The notes beneath the pieces are model-generated. The model made no database searches. It had not been told where the DNA came from and saw only the letters and a program-made list of their open reading frames with translations. The position numbers and the translations under genes are program-made. A stretch of DNA of 64,000 nucleotides from Struthio camelus (taxonomy: Eukaryota > Chordata > Aves > Struthioniformes > Struthionidae), in assembly GCF_040807025.1 (NCBI RefSeq), contig NC_090944.1, positions 113,967,738-114,031,737 on the forward strand, read 5' to 3'. Shown here in pieces: positions 26,901 to 38,900 of the stretch; within the stretch, counting starts at the first letter, position 1, and every line of letters begins with the position of its first letter.

Positions 26901-29900
26901 AGCCCACATTCATTAATGCCTTGCCCCCTTTCCCCCCCCCCCACCACATAACTTCTGGCTATTTTCATCGCTTTAAATAAGGAGAAACTATTTGCTTAAA
27001 GTAGGTACCATCTGAATTCTGCTGACTTGAAGAGATTGACTTGTCCTTCTTCCTCCTACTGAACTGGTGTTGCCTTACATTCGTCAGGATTCCCTAGAAT
27101 CATTTCGTCAAATATAAGGCAACACTAATTCAGTGGGAGGAAGGAGGACAAGTCATTCTTCCTACACATCTCAAGAAACTAGCAGCCAGTTCAGACAAAT
27201 TCCCAAAATTTTGTTTAGACAAACTCTAAGTGATTACAACATTTAGCCAGCCAAGAGAAAGGGTGGAAAAATTTAAATATTGCAATTAAAAAAAAAAAAT
27301 CTGGCAAATACCACATGATTTGATTAATCTAAGAAGTGAGGGGAAAACACAAAAGTGAAAAAGATCTTAGCTACAGGATCTTCTGTCTGAAGATGCTGTG
27401 GGTTACTATCAGCTTTTCCCCGTAATCTTTTCAAAAAGATAGTCCACCAGATGCCAGACAAACTTCAAGAGTTTGAGAGCTTCAAGAACAGAAACTGAAC
27501 AGCTCTGCTACAGTGCACAGAATCAAAGTAGAAGATCTATGCTAACCGTCAGTGATGCTATTCCCTTGTGATAAGATTTTAATGCTTCAGCAATGCAAGA
27601 AAGTGCTGAACTATAGTTGTCCTCTTGCAAACCTGTCAAACACTGCTCTGCATGGGAGAACTCCTTCAAACTGTTCAGCCAGAAGTAGAAGTGTTCTGAA
27701 GCCACCTGAGTCAGCAGGCTTTGATACAGCTCTCTGGCCATGTCATGGTTGCCCTGTAATGACATGAAGGTTTGAGAAAGGAGACAAGAAAGAAGGCTGT
27801 GGGTTTCTAAGTAACATATACAAACAACAGAACCGTAACACCTCCAGAACTACTCTTCCACTTTAAAGATAGAAACAGTGAACCTTCCTCCAATCATTTG
27901 ATAGCAGCAATCCTAGAAATAAGTAAAAGCAGAGAGGCTTATGCCATAGATATAGCAGCCTGTATAAACTTTATTTACACAATACAGCCCAATAGGGCGA
28001 GAAAAAAAATCTAGACGTTTGCATTCATTTTTGCTGAAAACACAGGACCTAGATGAAAGCATCTTCACAGTAACATTGGGTTCGAAACTATCCAATGAGC
28101 CCGGAGCTTAAAAGCAGGAGCCTTGTGAGTTACCAACACACTGCTATGCTCTGTCCTCTCCTCTGCGATGTGTACTTTCTCTGTCTAAAATTACCCCAGC
28201 AACTTGTGCTATAATACCTACATAATTCCGACACTAGCTGCAACTTCACTGGAGGGAAAAGAACAACAGTATCTTTTATTTCCTTTCCTCACATTGAAGA
28301 AAGAGAAGCTCATAGCAGGAGGGCCTGTATCACCTCCCAGAGAGCAGCCAGTCAAAACAGATTAGGCATACGTTCAAAAAAAGTATTAGGTCATTACTTT
28401 CTTCCTTCCCAAATACTTCAGAAAGACAAATGGCTAGAAGAACCATCCTAATGGGATGACTGCCCTGAACGGCATTTATCTGAATCAGCACTCCAAGAAA
28501 TTAAGACAGAAAATGACATATTTCTTCACCCATTGGTTTCCTTCCTCTGAGCCCTATCACTTTTCTTACTTCTTCTTTCAGTTCAAAGAAATTGCTAGCC
28601 TTCCTTTCACCACACCAAACCACTGTGCTCCAGGTACTTTCACTTACCATTCTGGAAGCCTGCCTGGCTATCCTGTAGGCTGTCCATCCATTAGAGGCAT
28701 TCTCAAGCTGCTGTTTGATAACAGTTTTGACTTCTGAAGATAAAGCTTTCTGACTGGAAACAAATATCACTGTGGCAAGAGACACCTAATGAAGAGCGGA
28801 GGGGAGAGGAGGAAGGTTATAATTCAAGAAGGAAAAAAAAATACGCGTTTCCTAAACTATCAAAAATGATCTACTTGGTTTTGGACTCAACACTTTATAG
28901 AGGACTAATGTACATTTTAACTGGAAAAAAAAAAAAAACTTTCTTAGTCATATCTTTTAAATATTTGGGCCAACTCAAGTATTTCTTATAGATTAAGGTC
29001 AGACTTTCATTTAAAGAATTTTTACTGCTGCCCTTAACTGGGATTAACAAACTGAATTAATAGCAAACTTATCATTTCTTTCTTAAAATTCAAAGTCATT
29101 TCCAAATAGACATAAGAGCATTTTTATCTCTTACACTGTATTAAAAGTCATGGGGGACTATGCATAAATTGAGATAGTTAACTGCCATTTTGTTTTTCTA
29201 GAAGGTTACTTCTGCAGAATACCCCAATAATTTCAATAGTTAGGTGTGTCTAAACAGTGCCATCTGCTGGAAAATCCGATGGAATATATTGCACAGTTCA
29301 ACTCCATCTATATGAGCCATGAGATCTTGATGTTGAACACCAGCATAATTAAAAGTTAAAGCAATACTGAAAGTAAGGCTATAGACTGACACATCAACTT
29401 GTAGACAAGGAGCTTAACTGCCTCTTTAAATAAAATTCATCTACAGTCGTTTCCATGGACTTTATCCTTTAAGGGCAACTCAACAGAATAAGGAGGTCTT
29501 ACCAAGAGTTCCTGTTTCTTATCTGTGGCAGATCGTCCAATGACTTTATAGAGGTCCATGAGGTCTCCTAGCATTCCATCTGCTAGGACAGGCAGCTGCA
29601 TGGCAATAGCTGCTAAACAGTGGCACATGAGAATCCTAGCAGCATCCTGGGCACTGTGCAACTGGGTCAACAGGGATTCAACCACTGACTGGCTCAGGTG
29701 GGGACGGCACTTGACCAACTTCACCATACAAGTTAATGTGATCTGTAATTCATATACATCAACGGACACAATGAGCATAAGGTCTTCTTAAAACAACAAC
29801 AACAAAAACCTAACTAAAGTATGATTACAGAACTATACAGCTGATGGTATTTTCAGAACCACGCACTGAACAAAAGATGAGCTCTTTAAGAGCTCAGGCC

Positions 29901-32900
29901 GCTGTCCCTCAGCTCACAGAACATATCAAAAACTCAAGAGAAAATACTCTTCTTTGTCACATTAGCCTTTACACATAAATAAGCTGATAACCGTGCTGTT
30001 AACAGCTTATGGAATAAAACAAAACAGTAATAGTTTATAAAAGTGTTGTATTCATGTATATTGTGTCCCCACCTCCTAAAATGAGGTTCTTTCCAAGAGT
30101 CTCTTAGGCTTCCAAAAACGGCTCAATCTCATTTTCAAGTTCATGTTTTAGTACACCTGTCCCTCTAACTGGAAGCAGTCTCTCTTTTTTCCCCCTACAA
30201 CAATCAACTTACTTTAGCGCTGAGAGGAGTTATATTACAGCTGTGCTCAGTTTCTTTACCACTCTGAACTCACATTACTGGCAGAGAACAGAATATTGAT
30301 TTCTCTCCTGACAGTACACTATGCTTCCACCAAAGGGGAACTGATGCAGAGAGCTCTTTCTGCTATACAAGCTGTTACTTTAACTTCAAGCTGTGCCAAG
30401 GAAAGACAGCATTACTGTCACCTTTAAGGTTGCTTGAGCTCCTGGACTGCCATCTTGACTACAAAGAACAAGAAGAGACTCTAATCCAAAAACTGCATCT
30501 TGCTCCAACGGCAGGAGATCTAATAAAAAGAAACAGATAAAGTAAGTTCCTTCTTATAGCTTCTAACCTTCCTCAATGTAACGCTTGCACTGGTGTTGCA
30601 CTGGTGAAGACACTTCCTAGCGCTTCCAGCTTAACCCTATTTTGTTTAGGATCAATTCTGACATTCCATGTCTCAGATACTCATGCCAGCTATGATGTTT
30701 TTAGGGTGTGCATAAAACCCTGGGCTGAGACTTCTAAATGCCACGTTACTCTTTTCAACAGATTTTGTGCCAAGAGTTCTCAAAGGCAAGTCACTAGTCT
30801 GCAGCAAAGGTAAAGCAAGCATTTATTTAGCAGGAGTTCTACTATACCCATTCGTTTTCTCTAAATTAGAAGATGATGGAATCTTCACAACCATTCATAA
30901 AATCCTAGAGAACATTTTCTAGTAGATTACTGTCCCCATTCCCCCTAACCTATGGGAGGATCGTGCTAGCACAGGAAGAGTTTGCATGTAAGACTAGTTA
31001 ATACGCGTTACGTGCGTGAGCCTGACTGTGAACAACCACATCCCACTGTTTTTGCTTTCAGTTACCTTTCTCCTGACAAGAGGCTGATATATTGGTCAGA
31101 ATTCTCACTCCGTGAGCTGCAATGCCACGGTTATTATGGTAACAGCACTCCTGTGCTAGTTTTACTAAATCAAACGATCTTGCAGATGTAGTGGCTGTTC
31201 CTAAATAAGGACGAGAAAATGGGACAGGAAACAGCCCAGTCAATTATAGCACAACATCATCTCAAGCACAATTCTGCACAAAATCTACACCAACTTGGTT
31301 TAGTTTATTTCCTATACCTTCATCCTATCCTCTCTCTCACACATTCACACATAGATAATATATATCTTCTATATCCCTATATATAGGGAGGCTCTCCTTC
31401 CTTTCCTAAGCAACCAACACCACCACACAAGTTAGACATGAGAAAGCATATTCAGGTCTAAAGGCTGACATTTCAGGGACTTGGAGGTCTTAAGAAAGAT
31501 TTTATCCAATTAAAAAAAGCTAGCGAGCATATTAATTATTAAGACATGCCAGAATGACTGAAGAGAATGTACTAGTTTTCTTCATTTCTGCAGCCCATAC
31601 GGCTGGGCTCATCACACTCATTAAGGCAGTCTGGCTTTCAAAAAGAAAAAAGAAAACAGTTTTATCACCGTTTTAAGAACATAGGAAGAAGGACTTCAAA
31701 ACGTCCACTTTATTTCTTCAGAATACAGTCACAAGGCAGAAGCATCACATGGCTTCACTGTGCCAGGGTAACACAGCAGCCCACTCGCACACCATAAAGC
31801 CTCCATTTATTCATACTCAAAAATCATGCACATCCACCATTTCAGAGTACCTTAAGCTGAAACACGTTTGCCATTTGAAAGGCATTAAATTTCCTCATTT
31901 TATGAACAAAAGCTGAAAACCCAAAGGTAAATAAAACTTTCACATAGCAAATTACACCCCCCTTCCCCAAATCAGGAACAGAATCTGAGACAATGATTAT
32001 TCTTCAGCATACATAATACCATTTCAAGCTGACACAACAAACGTCATCCAGCTCTCAGCTAGGGTTCCTGAATTCAAGAATACTTTAGAAATACGTCATC
32101 AGGTGTTTAAATTAACTGAGTATAAGCAGGTAGCCAACCCATCAGAAAAAAATGCTAAAGGTAATAACCACATACAGCTTTCTTACCTGGAGCACTGCTG
32201 AAGTACTGCTTAATGGCAATGGTCCCTGATAGTGTGGAAAGAACGGACAGCATGCCCAGTTTCAAGCTGTCATAAGGAGTGTGAAGAGCAGATTCACAGA
32301 GTGCCTACAGATCAGAAGGAAGAACACAGGGAGTGAAGGAAGCCCTATAAGTCATCTGTATGTAAAGATTTGGTTTTTGCCTATGAGAAGTTTTGAGAAT
32401 CAAATTCTTACCACAGAAAATACGATACTGAATTAGTAAGTTAAAAATTGTTACGTGAAGCATCAGTTTTAGTAGACTAAAGATACAGCTTGCAGAAAAG
32501 TGACAGTGGGTTTTGTACACTAGCAAACACCCAGTAAGTTATTTATTGGTAAAAAATAACGGCAAAAAAATATGATGAGGTCTTCTTGATCAAATGTTGC
32601 AAAAGCTTTTAAGATAGTTCTCCAGTCTACTAAAGGCATATTGAGTATTTTACCCTATCTTCTAAGGTCCCATAGAGTTACAAGGGCACTGCTGAAAATG
32701 AGAAAATAATTATCTTAGAGACAAAGTCAACATTGCTTTTGTCCTTTCTAGTACACCTTTCTGGATGACACGCTCTGCAAATCCCATACAGACACTCTCA
32801 GTGCTGCAAGAGAGCATTAACACATGCTCAGTATTGTAAAATGAATGAAAATATTCAGCTCTGATGTTTACTACCTTAGATGAGCTTGTCAGATAGAAAA

Positions 32901-35900
32901 ATTACTTCCTTACTGTAAACATGCCTATTACACGAGATGTGCCTTTTTTCAGCTATAATACTTCTCAAATGTTCAGGAACATCTGGCTACTCTGCTTGAC
33001 AGAGTAACCTCACTTAAGGATATGGAGATGCATATTCTTCCCTCTTTAACCTCCCCAACTTGTTCTTCTTTTCTAAAAGAATTCTACAACTCATTGTAAG
33101 GTTCTACAATAAAATTTAGCTTAAAAATGTATAAACCTGAATATTTTCTCTACTCCACGTATGTGGTGTCTTATTGGCCAATAACTTCAAGTCTTGGATC
33201 GCAAGCCTCTTCACAGCCTTCCTGGGGTCATTCTTCAAGTATTGCAACAAAAGCTGGACCTATAACAAGGTAAATGTATTGTTTAAGACGAGAAGATACT
33301 ACTACAAGGAAGTCTTTTCAAAAGTACTCACAAAGGAATTTTGAGCATACTCAGCCAAAACTACCGTGTATGATCTGTTAGACTGCTTGCTACATGGCAA
33401 AGCCTCTACTCAGGCTGCGATTTCATGGCAAGTGAAAACAGTCCAACAGCTGAGAGCCCCCATCCTGCCTCTTGCTCATGCACTATTCTCTGCATCACCC
33501 TCAATACATAAGAGACCTTGAGAGCAGTTTCAGCTCTCTTAACTAACAGAAATACTACAAAACTTTCCCAGGAAGCTGTATAAACTGTTTATACTACCTC
33601 AATTATGCTAATAGGAAGTACTCAGGGCATTTGAAGCTAACTCAGATATTTGCATAACCTGCAGTCAACACTGATAGCAACTCAGATATATTGTGTATGT
33701 CTCAGTAGCTGCCAGAAGTCACACGAACCATTTACCTCGATTTAAGTAATACTTAACTACATCTCCTTTATCATGTTCACTTCCCGCAGATTTACAGAGA
33801 TGGAACAGCCAGCACATGAGAGAGATCAGGAACACATTAGTTTTGGTTTTGTTCTCCATCCCCGCTCTGGCTACATCACTTAAAAGCAGCACAGGCTGCT
33901 GCAGAAATAGAACCTAAAGCAAAATGCTTACCGCCATCAAAAAAAAGGAAAAAGGCACATCAAGCGTTTCAATGTTGTTTCATTTGGCTTAGATTCAATA
34001 CTATCAAACGCACCCTTTGAAATAAAGGAATCACTCGTACCAAGAAGCAGCTTCAGACAGATCAATCCTATTAGTCCAACAATAACAGACACAGATCTCG
34101 TAGAACTATGGAAGGCTGAAGAAAGGCCAACAGATTTTTATGACTAATTGCAAGCATGAGTTACATGAATCACAGGCGTAGTAGTGTCCTGACTTGCTGT
34201 ATAAATCATGCCCACAAACCACACTATCAAAACAAAAAGGCATTATATTTTTCCATTGCCACTTTCTCATAACTTGATTTATAGTCCCAAATTATAGCAA
34301 TAGATTCAAATTTCTCTAAGTTCTTTAAGAAATACATTTTAAAATGCACTCTACACTGTCGAAATATTCATTTGCCTGCATGCAAGGAAGGTGAAAGAAG
34401 GCACTCCCACCACCCAAGAGACCATACAGCAGCGAGAAGTGAAGCCTAGGTTTTTCAGGCAAGATGAAAAGCCTTCATAAGAAGTATGGGTGCTTCCTTT
34501 CCTAAAGGCTAGTGGATTTCCAAGAAAGACAAGTTATAAGGTATAAAGGAGGGTTCAGATGTTTGAGGGGATTATCTGGAAACGAGACCAGAGAGAGCAA
34601 AATACGAATGCAGCAACAGCTTTCAGGGTATTCTTTCTCTGTAACACATCGGTGTGACCAGCCTAGCACATTCACCAAGATTTATTTTCAGCATCAGCTA
34701 GGATATAAGTTTTTAAAACTTGTTTTGTACTTTAAGTTGAAGGAATGCATTTAAGAAGAGTTACCTGTTTAGGAATGTCAACCAAAGAGGAAGCAGCAAG
34801 CAGAGTAAACGTGTGCAGGGTAACAATGACCATCTTGGTAGAAGGATATGATGTTACCAGCTGCTGAAGCAGCTGCCGGGAGCTGGAGGCCAGGCTAGCA
34901 TCATGATGCATGTGTTGCAGAATAGGGATCAACTTCAGTTTCAAGTCCACAGGTGTGGCTAAACCTGTAACATGGAAAGGAGAAGTATCCAAAGCATTAG
35001 CCCTTTGTGCTGGCTTTTGGCAGATACCGAGACACACCGTATGTCTACACTGCTGCCACTGCAAATTGTACAGACTCCCGAATTAGTTTCAAATAACCTT
35101 AACGCTGGGTAGCAGCATAACCACCAGGGCATCAAGTGCTTTCAGAGTTCCTTGGGGAGGCATTTTTTTTTCTGCGCTGGAGGTAACACCCATATTAACT
35201 CATCTGAAGCCCACCTCTGATAACCTACAAAAGCTTATTCACCATATTATAGGTATGCTTTGACTCTTTCCCAACCAGGTATTTTGGAAATTTAACATTT
35301 TAAAGAGTATACATATAAGAGCCAGACACTGGATTATTTGTTAGTTCATTTAATTTCAGAACTGGAATCATGTGAGGATAAGGGCAACAGTATTCCGGTA
35401 AGATGTGCATATGGATAACAAAGACTTTTCAAAGAAAGTAAAGCTTTTCCCTTTATCATTTAATATACATATATACCTTGAATCATCTCACTGATCTTAT
35501 TACATATTCCTGCAGCAAAATCCCTGTAGAGAGAAGACAAAGCACCAGGTGAAATGAAAACCAGATGGACCACCAAACATTACGTTTTAACAACAACAAC
35601 AATAAAAACTTTTACAAAGAATGCTTGCCAAGACTTAAAAGCTTTTTAGAAACGCAGGACACAGGCGCGATCAAGTGATACAACGGGAGCTTCTTCAAAT
35701 GTGTCAATATGACAAGCAGCAATATATTTAACTACCTAATAAATACTTTCTGTACAATAATCCTTGATATTCTTAAAGTCTGCTCTTCCACTTGCCCTTC
35801 CTGTATTTGTGAACTTTTCAACAACTTCAGAAAAAAAAAATCCGTTAAATTTGAATTCAGATTTCCTACAATACTATTATTATACATAATTAAATGTTTT

Positions 35901-38900
35901 ACTACAAGTGACATCACTAATACTACCGGAGAAAACACTAGGTTTTGTGAATGATAGTGTCAATGGAGTTTCCATTCTCCGTAATATGAAAAACTGAAGA
36001 ATTTACATCTTACTTTGATTGCGCAGAAAAGTTAGCAGCAGCATATATAGCAGCTTCAACTTCCACATTATCATGGGAATCCAGACTCTGACGAATACTG
36101 TGATGTGCATTCTTCCTTTCTGGAATTATAGACGCCATGCTGCCCAACATCCTATAGAAATAAAACACAGAAGAATTAGGAAGCACAATGCCTATGAAGA
36201 AATGCAAGATGAAACCAAACAGAACTGTAAAAGGACTGGTTAAAAGACTTTGTTTATATATAAATAAATGCTCTTTCACCTCTATTACAGAGGCAAGCAG
36301 AAGATAATAATAGGCATATAATTAAAATGTAACAAATATTGGCATATAGCTTCTGTTAGAGGTTTAATAAAACCCATTATATTTTAGTTCAGTAACTTTG
36401 TAGCTTGAAATGGGCACAGTGAAAAAATTTTACCATCAAGCATTCTTATAGAACTAAGAGTGCAATATGGTACTGGGAACACTGAGTATTTTTAAGATGC
36501 TTTTAAGCTCTGATATCAGCCTGACAGATTTAATGCTATAATGTATTAATGGCTATTTTCATACATGCATGAGGCATACATTATGGGAATCAAATCATAA
36601 ACTGGGTAGTCTCAGGGGATAAAAAGAACATTTAGAGAGCCGTTTCCAACCTTTCTATCCCTCTTCCAGCTAAGACTGCTGAAGTAAATAATTGACAAAC
36701 ATCTGGAAAGTCAGAAATGCTAACAATAAGCAACGTTTCCAGAGTGTTACCAGAACCAAGGAAGCAAACACCAAACTTTCATCATTTGTTTCTAAGATAA
36801 TTTGCTGATCTGAGATAAGGTTGTTATTGGTAATGGCGTAGTATAACTGCTAAAAAAGGAACAAAGTACCTATACTTTTATTAAGAATACCTCAGAAGTA
36901 TCTTTCACACATGTAGAGTCAAGTACAAGACAATTAAAATCAGAATGAATATAGGATTTGGACTGATGGCAATTTTAGCAAGACTTATACGTATATATTT
37001 ATACACAGCTATCTAGCAATAAAATTCCTGCCTAGACACAAAGTTTTGTTTCAGCCAACTTTTCTTTTGGCATGTTCCTTCTTATTGATACTACTCAAGG
37101 ATGACAAAACTGATCAACTGAAGATTTTCATACTGCTGAACCAACAGCTATTTTAACCTGTCTTTCACTTGATATATCTTGTGGATTGATGAACAATTCA
37201 AGCATATTTGCAAACTGAGCAGATTCCTGAGGCTTCTGACAGTCTGTTAAGGTGGCACTTCACACTAGTCAGCAAGTGTAATCTTACCTTGGAATACAGA
37301 AGGAAAACTATAAGAAAAGTTATACATATACCAGACTCACGTATTTCTGAGACACTAGAACATCAAAGCAGAATCTCAAATAATTATGTCAAAAGGAGAA
37401 AGAAATGGATGTACAAGCTAAAAAAAAATCTTGTTAATGTCTCCCATCTTTCAATACTGAAATCCGTATCAGTTCTGAATGGACAGAAGAAAAGAACAAG
37501 CAAGGGAGAAAGAAGAGTGCTTTCTCCACATCTGAATTCACTTGCATGGGAGTTGGAAGAGGCAATTAAGATGATCAAGTGGTCAGTGTTACAAAGACGG
37601 ACACCAGGGCAACAAGTCATTAAAGATAGCTTAAAAGTTTTTTTTTTATTTAATTCCAGGAAGGCCAAAGCAATGGCTAATACATGAGCACTTCCTTAGA
37701 TGTTGTTGATCAGAGACTGTCAAGCAGGAAACATCTAGGACAGCGATCAACGAAAAATACATGCAGGCGTAACAAGGTACACATAAATAAATTGTGTTTA
37801 TAAGTTAACAAAAATTAATTTGACACATAAGGAAGCACTCTGCTTTTCAATTTTATCTAATTCCATCATACGCAAATATATGTTGCATGTAGCTAAAATC
37901 TCAGTTATGCATACAACGTTTCTGTTTTTCGGGTATATAAAACTTCAGTCTTGTGAATTCAGTTTTGCCTGGAGCCATCCACACAATTCTCACCATCATA
38001 AGTAGTTAATAATCTGTTCTTCTGCTCACAAATCCTTTTTTTTTTTTTTTACTCCCTTTAAGATGGTTGTCTCTGCTCTTATCTTTATGCCCAATGTGCA
38101 AAACACCTCCTACATTTCATTCATGGTTATCACAGATTTATGTTATTCCAGTCTAGGATAATTAGCTAGATGAACCGGACTTACTTGAAATCTCTGTGAA
38201 AGTTATAAATACGTACCGAAGTGTAATGGCCCGAGCAACTGGATCATTGCTATGAATTACTGAGAAAATTCTTTTCACAAACTCATCCACATTGAGAATC
38301 TTCTCTAAGTGCTTCTCACTCTGCTGAGTAACTTTGAGCACACACAGCCTCAGGAAGTTGTTTCTATTGGAAAATACACGCTTATCTTTAACAGACTGTA
38401 TTATAACAGAAATTCAAAACAAAAAAGCACTTTAAGCAAGCAAAATGATTACTAAAGATATTTGAGTTAGTTAAAACGAGGCAAAGTCTATAACTTTAGA
38501 GATAGTACGTTTCAGTAGGCTGATACAGTTAAAAAGAAAATATTAACAAACTACTTTTAATAGTACAGTTAGCATCAAATTTAGGCCCAATTCTCTTCCA
38601 GGGAAACTGGCCTGTTGACATCCATGAAAACGCACTGAACACCTGTGTTGTACATGCTTAGGGACCCAGCTCTGCTAGAAAAGCCTTGAACTAAAACTTA
38701 GCTTAGCTAACTAAGCCTTAAAGTCTAATCACCTTTGGCTGGTTTGAGTGAATTTCTTTTCCTTCCTCTTGGTTTTACCTTATGAATCTTTTAAATGAAA
38801 TCAAAGGCAAACTTTCTGCGCATATAATTTTCGTAAGTTATTACAAAGCAGTTGTAATCCTGCCACATGCATCATTTCGGCATCAGGCACTTGGAAAAGC

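Larger units (their letters stand above)
24060..27546 (-). other. INTS7: INTS7 intron 13 (largest INTS7 intron)
   Basis: A 3.5-kb intron with donor GTTAGC and acceptor TTTTTCAG. It holds the 44-bp-stem hairpin and a MIR-like remnant. I see no exon in it. Confidence 0.85.

Noticed and set aside
37208-37687. A 159-codon plus-strand open frame inside INTS7 intron 3
   Set aside because: It lies antisense to INTS7 in an intron, with no recognisable domain and a lysine-rich composition typical of AT-rich chance frames.
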